DNA from: Petrimonas sp.
GTDB taxonomy: Bacteria > Bacteroidota > Bacteroidia > Bacteroidales > Dysgonomonadaceae
Direction of reading: 5' to 3'
Assembly (NCBI GenBank): GCA_012839475.1
Contig: DUNG01000005.1
Location: forward strand, 62,001 to 126,000
Length of the DNA: 64,000 nucleotides
The notes below the pieces were generated by a model. It was not told where the DNA came from. It worked only from the letters and a program-made list of their open reading frames with translations, and searched no databases. Every line of letters starts with the position of its first letter. Within the stretch, counting starts at the first letter, position 1. Made by a program: the position numbers and the translations under genes. Below are positions 1-8,754 of the stretch, piece after piece.

Positions 1-1
1 C

Positions 2-418
2 GAACTGTCGGGCGATAGGAACGCGGCTATTGGTGCTTTTGAAGAACTTGGCAGGGTAGCCGGTTTTACCGTTGCCGAATCGCTCAACATTGTAGATGGC
101 ATTGTGGTGATTGGAGGGGGAATCTCCAAAGCATACAAATACATTTTACCGGCAATGGTAGATGAAATGAGTGGTACACGCGGCATGATAAGCGGCAACA
201 TCTTCCCTCGTCTGCAAATGAAAGTTTATAACCTTATGAGTGATGCGGATAGAAAAGAGTTTTTGCAGGATGAGTCGGTGTTGGTTCCCATCCCCGGTTC
301 TGATAAAGAGGTGAGTTATAACATCGAAAAAAAGACAGGCGTGGTTGTAAGCAGCATCGGGACCAGTCGAGCCGTTGCTTTAGGTGCTTACGCGTACGCG
401 TTGCGGATGTTGAATTAA
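2..418 (+). CDS. ROK family protein (sugar kinase/regulator), C-terminal part, truncated by window edge
   Basis: Open frame from base 2: ELSGDRNAAIGAFEELGRVAGFTVAESLNIVDGIVVIGGGISKAYKYI; ROK-like C-terminal glycine-rich motif. The ORF track start at 104 is an internal codon. Confidence 0.75.
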   Translation, partial: ELSGDRNAAIGAFEELGRVAGFTVAESLNIVDGIVVIGGGISKAYKYILPAMVDEMSGTRGMISGNIFPRLQMKVYNLMSDADRKEFLQDESVLVPIPGSDKEVSYNIEKKTGVVVSSIGTSRAVALGAYAYALRMLN

Positions 419-503
419 CCTGTTCTATTTTATTTAAAACGTTAATTTTTTAAATACAATATTGTATTTTTCATACACTGAAGTATAAAAACAAAATAGT
501 CTT

Positions 504-3500
504 ATGAAAAAAATAATTCTTCTTTTCTATTTGATCTCAACTGTAATCCTCGTTCAGGCACAAACAGTTTGGAGTATTGGTGAAAAAGACAACAGCGCTG
601 CCGAATTTGCCTTGGCGCCTGATAAATATGCCGATTTCTTAAAAAACGATTTCGGATGGGAAGATAGATATTACATCATCGGGCTATCCAAGCCTGAAAA
701 AGACTTCCCCTACATTCTCCCGGGAACCTCAGACGTTTGGGCAGGTTCGCTCAGTATGGCAGGATTGCGCACACAGGAGATAAATATCCTTTTCCGCATG
801 AAAAAAGCAGGCCTCGGCAGAGATTACAAGTTGACGCTCGATATCCTGGACGTACAAAGTAAGTATCCGCCGTTACTTAAAGTAACCGTAAACGGAGAAA
901 TTCACAAGTTTGTATTGCCACCAGGGAAAAGCGACGCTTCCTTAATCGGAAATTACGATTCCATAACACCCCATACAATTGAAATTCCAATTAAAAATAT
1001 TGCCGCGGGATCCAATACCATTCAATTGAAAATAATTGAAGGTTCGTGGCTCATTTTTGATGCTGTGCGCCTTGAAGGACCGGCTGAGGCAATGCTGGAA
1101 AATGTAAATCCTTCAGTTTACCTGAGAAATGTGAAAGCAGCCCAATACCAACTTTCACCGGAAATACAACCACTGTTGGTAGATGTTGAACAGCTGGCGG
1201 GTTTTCCGCAAATCACCGTTATGCTCGATGGAGAAAATATTCTTCAGCAACAATTGGAGAAAGGACGCTATAAACTGGAGGCACCCATGCCTGCTGTAAA
1301 AAATGCGATGACAAGCAGGTATGAAATTATAGCAGACGGTAAGCTCATTGAAGAGGGTTCCATTTTGCGTTCTCCGCAGCATATCATCACACCGGCAGAT
1401 TATGTCGATACCCACATGGGTACCGCTCATTCGCGTTGGATGATTGCCCCCGGTCCATGGATGCCGTTCAGCATGGTGAAATTAAGTCCCGACAACGAAA
1501 AAGCCGGCTGGCAGGGCGGTTATGATCCATCCATCGAAAGCATAGGCGTTTTCAGCCATATTCATGAATGGACCATGGCCGGACTGGGCATGTTGCCCGT
1601 AAACGGTCCCTTAAAAATCAAAATAGGCGATCCGTCGGAAATAAACCGGGATCCTGACGCTTATCGCTCTGCCATAGACAAATCGACCGAAGAGACGCCG
1701 CTCGGTTACTACAAGGTAAACCTTACCGATTACGGCATCAAAGCCGAACTCACATCTACCACGCGCTGCAGCTTCCAGCGATACACTTTTCCACAGGATA
1801 AAGAGGGACGTGTGATGATTGACCTCAAGATTCCTGCTGAATACTGGTATCATATTTTGGATGCAGGTTTAAAACAGGTAAACGACCATACCATCGAGGG
1901 ATACAGCCAACAGCAAACAACCAGGGTATGGTCTGAAGACGATAATCAGGACTACACCATCTATTTTACGATCGAATTCGATAAACCTATCAAAAACTTT
2001 GGCGCATGGATAAACGAAGATATTATTTGCGACAAAAACGAAGTAAGCGCACAAAAACCGTCACAAATGGGCTGTTTTGTTGAATTTGACACCAAAAGCA
2101 ATCCGGTGTTGCAGGTACGAACAGGAATTTCATTTGTCGATATGGAAGGCGCTCGTAACAACCTTCAGGAAGAGATAATAACACCTTTCAATTGGAGTTT
2201 TGACGCTGTTAGAAATTACAACAAGCAAACCTGGAACAATATCTTAACGCGTGTAGATGTTCTAAGCAACGACCAACGCGAAAAAAAACGCTTTTACACC
2301 AACCTCTATCGTGCTTTTTGCCGCAATACATTCAGCGATGTGGATGGCAGGTGGACAGATGCTACCGAATTAATTCAACAACTGAAGGATCCGGCGAATG
2401 AGGTGGCACTGGGGTGCGATGCATTTTGGAATACTTTCTGGAATCTCAATCAGGTATGGAACCTGATTGCTCCCGAGTGGAGCAGCCGGTGGGTAAAATC
2501 GCAATTGGCAATGTACGACGCCAACGGGATGCTGGCAAAAGGTCCCGCTGGCATGGAATACATTCCGGTTATGGTGGCCGAACACGAAATCCCGTTGCTC
2601 GTAGGCGCTTACCAAATGGGGATTCGCGATTACGATGTGGAAAAAATGTTTTCAGCAATAAAGAAAATGCAAACCGTTAAACCGCAGAAGATTGGTGATG
2701 GGCTTGCCGGAAATCGTGATATCGAGGCTTATCTTAAATATAAATTCGTGCCGGCCGATTTGGGACGTTTCTCCAATTCGTTGGAATATTCTTATGATGA
2801 TTGGACGGTATCGCAATTAGCTAAGGCGTTAGGGAAACATGATGATTATGATTATTTTGCCGATCGCGGAACATGGTGGAAAAACACCATTGACCCCGAA
2901 ACCGGTTTTGCCAGATTACGCTACAGCGATGGTTCGTTTGAAAAAGATTTCGACCCGTTTAAAACTGGCGTGAATGATCATTACGTGGAAGGCAATGCTT
3001 GGCAACTTACCTTCTTTGTCCCCCAGGATGTTCCGGAGTTAATAAAAACCATCGGCCGCGACCGCTTCCTGAAGCGGCTATCCGAAGGTTTTGAGATTAG
3101 CGAAGTTTGGCGTTACAACGCGCCGGGCGAACGTTATGGCGATTTTCCCGTTGTGCATGGCAATCAGCAGAGTATGCACTTTGCTTTTCTTTTTAATTGG
3201 GCAGGTGAACCTTGGCAGACACAAAAATGGAGCCGCTCTATATTAGAGCGTTATTACGGTTATGGCGCGGGAGATGCTTATTTGGGTGATGAAGACCAGG
3301 GGCAGATGAGCGCCTGGTTTATAATGGCTGCATTGGGATTATTCCAAACCGACGGTGGTTGTAACAGTAATCCTGTTTATGAAATTGGCAGCCCTCTATT
3401 TGAAAAGGTAACGATCAATTTAGAAAATCGTTACGGACGTGGTAAGCATTTTGTCATCAAGGCAAACGGAGCATCAAGAAACAACAAGTATGTGCAGTCG

Positions 3501-3620
3501 GCCAAACTTAACGGCCAACCACTAAACAGTTTTAAGTTCCCCGCGAGCGATTTACTCAAAGGGGGAATATTGGAACTTGAAATGGGAGATAAACCAAACG
3601 TTAAATGGGGGGTAGAATGA
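504..3620 (+). CDS. GH92 family alpha-mannosidase with an extra N-terminal beta-sandwich-like region
   Basis: Signal peptide MKKIILLFYLISTVILVQAQ; GH92-like motifs YVDTHMGTAHSRWMIAPGPWMPFSMVKLSPDN, GCDAFWNTFWNLNQVWNLIAPEW, GDEDQGQMSAWFIMAALGLF. Confidence 0.9.
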   Translation: MKKIILLFYLISTVILVQAQTVWSIGEKDNSAAEFALAPDKYADFLKNDFGWEDRYYIIGLSKPEKDFPYILPGTSDVWAGSLSMAGLRTQEINILFRMKKAGLGRDYKLTLDILDVQSKYPPLLKVTVNGEIHKFVLPPGKSDASLIGNYDSITPHTIEIPIKNIAAGSNTIQLKIIEGSWLIFDAVRLEGPAEAMLENVNPSVYLRNVKAAQYQLSPEIQPLLVDVEQLAGFPQITVMLDGENILQQQLEKGRYKLEAPMPAVKNAMTSRYEIIADGKLIEEGSILRSPQHIITPADYVDTHMGTAHSRWMIAPGPWMPFSMVKLSPDNEKAGWQGGYDPSIESIGVFSHIHEWTMAGLGMLPVNGPLKIKIGDPSEINRDPDAYRSAIDKSTEETPLGYYKVNLTDYGIKAELTSTTRCSFQRYTFPQDKEGRVMIDLKIPAEYWYHILDAGLKQVNDHTIEGYSQQQTTRVWSEDDNQDYTIYFTIEFDKPIKNFGAWINEDIICDKNEVSAQKPSQMGCFVEFDTKSNPVLQVRTGISFVDMEGARNNLQEEIITPFNWSFDAVRNYNKQTWNNILTRVDVLSNDQREKKRFYTNLYRAFCRNTFSDVDGRWTDATELIQQLKDPANEVALGCDAFWNTFWNLNQVWNLIAPEWSSRWVKSQLAMYDANGMLAKGPAGMEYIPVMVAEHEIPLLVGAYQMGIRDYDVEKMFSAIKKMQTVKPQKIGDGLAGNRDIEAYLKYKFVPADLGRFSNSLEYSYDDWTVSQLAKALGKHDDYDYFADRGTWWKNTIDPETGFARLRYSDGSFEKDFDPFKTGVNDHYVEGNAWQLTFFVPQDVPELIKTIGRDRFLKRLSEGFEISEVWRYNAPGERYGDFPVVHGNQQSMHFAFLFNWAGEPWQTQKWSRSILERYYGYGAGDAYLGDEDQGQMSAWFIMAALGLFQTDGGCNSNPVYEIGSPLFEKVTINLENRYGRGKHFVIKANGASRNNKYVQSAKLNGQPLNSFKFPASDLLKGGILELEMGDKPNVKWGVE

Positions 3621-5989
3621 AAGTTAACTATACTACAATCAATATTTTAGTTATTACTATAACTTCACTGCTGCTGATAACTGCTTGCAAGAATGTTGAA
3701 AACAGCATACTGGATGAGCAGGAAGAGTGGACAAAATATGTCAATCCGAATATCGGGACAACCCACAGCCGGTGGTTTTTTTACACGCCAGCAGCACTTC
3801 CGTTCGGAATGGCCAAACTGGCACCTTCCACCAACGGAACTTACGGGAACGAATGGGGTTGGGAAGCTGTAGGGTACGAAGACGGTCACACCTCTATCGA
3901 AGGGTTTGCCTGTTTTCACGAGTTTCAGGTGGGCGGCGTAATGCTGATGCCCGTTACCGGTGAGGTGAAAACCCAGCCCGGTACTTTGGATGCACCTCAA
4001 AACGGCTATCGTTCTCTCTTTGATAAGAGCAGTGAATTTGCCACGGCAGGATATTATTCAGTGCTGTTGAAAGATTATGGTATTAAGGTGGAACTTACCG
4101 CCACCGAAAGAGTGGGGTTCCAACGATACACTTTCTCAAAATCGGATGCTGCCGGTATCATTTTTGACATTGGTAATCAGTTGGGCGAAAGCGGTAAAGT
4201 AAAAGACGCTTATATTAAGCTGGCAGATAATCAAACAGTGGAAGGATACGTGGTTACAATGCCTGAATACGTGAAAAAATACCAGGGAGAAGATGCCGAT
4301 GTACGGATGTATTTTTACGCGAAACTGAGCAAACCCGTGGAAAACTCGTTGCTGTTTTACCGAGGAGAAGCACTACGGGAAGGCAGTGCCATTCAGGGCG
4401 CAAAAAGCTGTATGGCGGTAAGATTCAGCGTTTCAGATAACGAGCAGGTTACAGTAAAAATAGGACTCTCCTACACCTCTATCGAAAACGCCAAATTGAA
4501 CTTGAACGCCGAAGCCCGAACTATGGACTTTGACACCGCGAAAGAGCGGGCACACACCATCTGGAACAAGCAATTGGGCAGGATAAAAGTATCTGGTGAT
4601 AGTGAAGATGATAAAACAAAATTTTATACCGGATTATATCACGCCATCCTTGGACGCGGCTTAGCCAGCGATGTGAACGGGGCGTACCCTAAAAACGATG
4701 GGTCAGTAGGGCAAATCCCCTTGAATAAAGCACGCGAACCCATTCACAACCATTATAATACAGACGGTATATGGGGTGGTTTTTGGAACTTAACACAACT
4801 TTGGACGTTGGCTTATCCCGAATACTACGCCGATTGGATAAGTAGCCAACTATTGGTGTACAAAGATGCTGGCTGGTTGGGCGATGGAATTGCAAATAGC
4901 CGATATGTGTCGGGCGTGGGCACCAATTTCGTGGGGCTTGCCATTGCAGCGGCATACAACTGCGGCATACGTAACTTTGATGTGGATGTGGCTTACGAAG
5001 CTGCACTGAAAAACGAGATTGATGGCAAAAATCGTCCGCTCGGCGCCGGCAAAACAGATGTGGACTTCTTCGTGAAAAATGGTTTTGCGCCTTATTCTCC
5101 CGAGTTGAAAGATGAAACAGTACCCGAAGGCTGGATGTTCGGTACATCTCATACGCTGGAGTATTCTTTCAGTTGTTACGCTGTTGCCCAGTTTGCCAAG
5201 CAACTGGGTAAACAACAGGAGTATGAACAATTGATCAACCTTTCAAAAAGTTGGGAGAATATTTTTGACCCTGAAACAGAGTTTATGCGTCCACGGTTAA
5301 CAGATGGAAGCTATATTGATAATTTTGACCCGATGGAACCTTGGGTGGGATTTCAGGAAGGTAACGCGGTGCAATATACATTTTACGTGCCACACGAGCC
5401 TGAAAGGTTGGTTGAAAAGGTTGGGCAAGACACTTTTAACAATCGCTTAGATTCCATTTTTATTCTTTCCCAAGATGATGTTTTCGGGGGAGGAAAGACA
5501 GTGAACGCCTTTTCGGGCATACATGCCGTGTACAATCATGGAAATCAACCCTGCTTGCACACTTCGTGGCTCTTTAATTTTTCAGGTCGTCCGGATTTAA
5601 CGCAAAAATGGGTGCGTGCTATTTGCGATGAGTTCTACGGAACGGACGGAGTACACGGGTATGGCTACGGACAAGATGAAGATCAGGGACAGTTGGGCGC
5701 CTGGTACGTGATGAGTTCAATAGGCCTGTTTGACGTGAAAGGCTTGACTGCCGAGAATCCTTCGTTTCAAGTAGGTAGTCCGCTTTTCGACAGGATAGAA
5801 ATTCAACTTAATCAAGATTATTATCCGGGGAAAACTTTCGTGATTGAAACAAAGAACAACTCGAAAGAGAATATTTACAGTCGAACGGAAAGTCTAAACA
5901 ACAGATCTTTCGAATCAATCTTCTTACCCTTCGAAGAGATTAAAAAAGGAGGTAAACTGGTAATCACTATGTCGGAGAAGCCTAATTAA
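3617..5989 (+). CDS. GH92 family alpha-mannosidase, lipoprotein
   Basis: Likely start is the ATG at 3617 (ATGA overlap with upstream stop) giving MKVNYTTINILVITITSLLLITAC, an SPII signal; GH92-like motifs YVNPNIGTTHSRWFFYTPAALPFGMAKLAPS and GQDEDQGQLGAWYVMSSIGLF. ORF track start is 3605. Confidence 0.9.
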   Translation: MKVNYTTINILVITITSLLLITACKNVENSILDEQEEWTKYVNPNIGTTHSRWFFYTPAALPFGMAKLAPSTNGTYGNEWGWEAVGYEDGHTSIEGFACFHEFQVGGVMLMPVTGEVKTQPGTLDAPQNGYRSLFDKSSEFATAGYYSVLLKDYGIKVELTATERVGFQRYTFSKSDAAGIIFDIGNQLGESGKVKDAYIKLADNQTVEGYVVTMPEYVKKYQGEDADVRMYFYAKLSKPVENSLLFYRGEALREGSAIQGAKSCMAVRFSVSDNEQVTVKIGLSYTSIENAKLNLNAEARTMDFDTAKERAHTIWNKQLGRIKVSGDSEDDKTKFYTGLYHAILGRGLASDVNGAYPKNDGSVGQIPLNKAREPIHNHYNTDGIWGGFWNLTQLWTLAYPEYYADWISSQLLVYKDAGWLGDGIANSRYVSGVGTNFVGLAIAAAYNCGIRNFDVDVAYEAALKNEIDGKNRPLGAGKTDVDFFVKNGFAPYSPELKDETVPEGWMFGTSHTLEYSFSCYAVAQFAKQLGKQQEYEQLINLSKSWENIFDPETEFMRPRLTDGSYIDNFDPMEPWVGFQEGNAVQYTFYVPHEPERLVEKVGQDTFNNRLDSIFILSQDDVFGGGKTVNAFSGIHAVYNHGNQPCLHTSWLFNFSGRPDLTQKWVRAICDEFYGTDGVHGYGYGQDEDQGQLGAWYVMSSIGLFDVKGLTAENPSFQVGSPLFDRIEIQLNQDYYPGKTFVIETKNNSKENIYSRTESLNNRSFESIFLPFEEIKKGGKLVITMSEKPN

Positions 5990-6083
5990 TAAATATTTAG
6001 GACAGGAAAATCAGTCGCGAATATTTCATTTTTATTTTTCTGTTACTTGTCTGTTTTGTTCATTACCGGATTTCACAAATTAT

Positions 6084-6118
6084 TTAGGGCTGATCCCATT
6101 TTCCAGGATCAGCCCTAA
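6084..6118. terminator. Bidirectional intrinsic terminator-like hairpin between convergent genes
   Basis: Perfect 13-bp inverted repeat TTAGGGCTGATCC-N9-GGATCAGCCCTAA between convergent GH92 (+) and GH9 (-). Confidence 0.8.
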
Positions 6119-6176
6119 TGTTTAGCTGCCTAAAGAGTTATATTGGGCAGCGGTGTTAATGGAACCTTTATCATGA

Positions 6177-8720
6177 TTAGTAGTTCGCTTGCATTGCATC
6201 CTTAAAGGCACTTCCAAAGATTAAATAACTGGTATTGCCACCAATTGTACCTTCGTTTTGTCCCCAAAGGAATGGCCAGTCATCATAATTCTCAAAATGA
6301 TCGGGTTGTCTGAAGAGCAAACCTGGGGCAACATTACCCGGGATAAATGAGAAATCGGCCCTGTTATTGCCATAAAAGACCTCTTTCGGGCGGGCAGCGC
6401 CTACGGTTGCTACCAATGAGTAGTTATGATAGGGATGGCATCCAAATAGCCAGCTCGTTACTTTGAAAGCATGGTCCGCGTCAACAATATCAGGGAAATA
6501 ATGATTTGCAAAACAGATACTGGTTCCAAAGCTAACGATGTTTCCAGCCCCAGCCCAGTTACCAAGGCCGATGGGCACTCCATATGGGTTGTCATTTTCA
6601 AGTTCATCTATATATTCCACGTATTTTTCTACATAGGGCCTTACCCTCTCCTTGTAGGCTTCATCCATGTGTGGAATTCCATGAAGTGCAGTCAGGATCG
6701 AGAAGTTGACATTTCTTTCAAGTGACGGCCATAACAGTTCTTCAAACCTATCGGCATATTGTTGCTCACCAGTCGAAATGTAGAGTTGGAGGTTTGTGCC
6801 AATGTCAGCAGATCCCCCTCCTCTGCCAGGACGGGCTTGCTGCTGTTGACCCAGTAATTCAGTTGCCTCTTTCAAGAGTCTCTTTGACTGATACAACGCT
6901 CTTTCCGAAAGCTCATCATTATAGCCTTTCAAAGCCCGGCTCGCGGCAGCGAACATGGTCGCGGCCCTGAGGTCGAGACCAGGGTTGCGGGTTGTAAATG
7001 CCCACATGTCATCCTTAACACCGCTTGACCTGCCATCGCGAGCCACCTCGTACGGTCCCAGGTTTTTATTGTATGGGAGTCCATCTGTTATCGAGGCTGC
7101 ATCACCAAGGTGGTGGTAGTTGTAGAGGACCGAGTTAGAGAGGGTTTGTGCCATATGGCCAATATTTTCAGCCTGGGCTACAAGCTGTAATGTGCCGTGC
7201 TCTATGAACTGCAAGATGTCTGGTATTCCATCTGGCCGATGAAGTTCTACGTAACGCTGCTCCTGATCAACAAAGGTTTGATCGCGCAAGGGCTTGAAAG
7301 ACTCCCAGGTTTGAACAAGATTCTGTACAACGCCAATATTAGCCCCGGTTTCAATGTCAAAATCCCCGGCATCGAAAAAGCCTCCTACGTTTAGACCTGG
7401 AATTAACTCCAGTCCTTTATACTTCGTATCGGTAGTCGGTCCTTGCCAGTGCATGTCAAAATGATCGGTATTGGGTGGAGCCTGTAGGTAACCCTCCTTG
7501 AAAGGCTCACCATGCCATACCCGGTAACCTTCTCTGACGAACATGTGGTTCATATGAATGGGAATCCAGATATCACTCGTGGCATCGGTGATTTTGTCGT
7601 AAACGCTATTGTCAATAATAAAGTTATTGGTCGTGTTGTCGCCATATTTAATGAAATAGATACCAGGCGTGTTGACGGCTGAAAAATCAAATTTCACGTA
7701 GTTGTACTTGAAATAATCACCCCACGGGACGACATTCCCGGTGAATACTTTCTTGGCTTTGCCATCTTCGTCAATTTTAAATATCGATGCTTTTTTCAAA
7801 GGCGTATCTTTCTTGTCAAGTTCAATAACCGAAACTTTGGGTTGTGAAGGAAGATAGCCAACTTGAGAAAAGCCAATATTGGGCTCCCTTATCCATCCTT
7901 TGATGGTGTTTGGTTCAATGGTCCAGGTTAGAACCTTTCCTGTTTTTTCCGTGGGTAAAAGGCTGCGAACAACAAACCAGCCATTTTGTGCCAGGACACG
8001 CCCATCGAATAGCATCAGATCAGCTTCATGTGAGGTGATTTTTACCCGGCGTTCAGGATCCTCGGGAGCAAGAAGAATGGTGCGACCCGTTTCCAAAGGA
8101 AGGGGGTCGATAAACATTCCTGTTCCACGGTCATCAGAAGTTACATACCCTTTAAACTGTTTTATTTTCTCACTGTTGGGTCTTATAGTCGTGTTGCCTA
8201 CAACATAACGTGGAAAACGATTGAGACGACCGTCCATCAAGTAAGTTTTTCCCCAATATTGTGAAGGTAAAAACTCCAGGTTAAACCCGGCATTCCCTTT
8301 AAGTGATTCAGGAACGGGTTCATCAAGGTGTACCGATATCTCTACACCTTTACCTTTTGCCGTGACAATAACCCGTGATTCGAAATCATAATCTTCAAAC
8401 GTTAACGTTGCCTCGATACTGTTTGAAACACTATCTACAGTACGGACGGGTATGGTCGGCACCAGATCCCATTGCTCCGGGGTGTTCGAAAGCCTTACAG
8501 CCCCCCCCTGTGAAGTCCTCACACCGTGGTGAATGATCTCGATTCCGGCATTTTTCTCATCATTGAAGCCTCCGGTGAAAAGATTGCTGTAAACAAGAAC
8601 ATTGACACCTTGCGCTTCAAAATAACCAAGCTCGTTCAGTACCAAATCCTGATTCGAGACACTATTGCTGCAGGCTGATAGCAAGACTGCAAGACAAAAG
8701 AAAAATACTGTTTTTTTCAT
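6177..8720 (-). CDS. Glycoside hydrolase family 9 lipoprotein (cellulase-type) with N-terminal beta domains
   Basis: Lipobox AVLLSACSN; GH9-like GGFFDAGDFDIETG and a C-terminal WGQNEGTIGGNTSY motif; Ig-like region before the catalytic domain. Confidence 0.8.
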   Translation of the reverse strand: MKKTVFFFCLAVLLSACSNSVSNQDLVLNELGYFEAQGVNVLVYSNLFTGGFNDEKNAGIEIIHHGVRTSQGGAVRLSNTPEQWDLVPTIPVRTVDSVSNSIEATLTFEDYDFESRVIVTAKGKGVEISVHLDEPVPESLKGNAGFNLEFLPSQYWGKTYLMDGRLNRFPRYVVGNTTIRPNSEKIKQFKGYVTSDDRGTGMFIDPLPLETGRTILLAPEDPERRVKITSHEADLMLFDGRVLAQNGWFVVRSLLPTEKTGKVLTWTIEPNTIKGWIREPNIGFSQVGYLPSQPKVSVIELDKKDTPLKKASIFKIDEDGKAKKVFTGNVVPWGDYFKYNYVKFDFSAVNTPGIYFIKYGDNTTNNFIIDNSVYDKITDATSDIWIPIHMNHMFVREGYRVWHGEPFKEGYLQAPPNTDHFDMHWQGPTTDTKYKGLELIPGLNVGGFFDAGDFDIETGANIGVVQNLVQTWESFKPLRDQTFVDQEQRYVELHRPDGIPDILQFIEHGTLQLVAQAENIGHMAQTLSNSVLYNYHHLGDAASITDGLPYNKNLGPYEVARDGRSSGVKDDMWAFTTRNPGLDLRAATMFAAASRALKGYNDELSERALYQSKRLLKEATELLGQQQQARPGRGGGSADIGTNLQLYISTGEQQYADRFEELLWPSLERNVNFSILTALHGIPHMDEAYKERVRPYVEKYVEYIDELENDNPYGVPIGLGNWAGAGNIVSFGTSICFANHYFPDIVDADHAFKVTSWLFGCHPYHNYSLVATVGAARPKEVFYGNNRADFSFIPGNVAPGLLFRQPDHFENYDDWPFLWGQNEGTIGGNTSYLIFGSAFKDAMQANY

Positions 8721-8754
8721 GCTTGTAATTATTTTTTATGGTGGTAAATTAACT

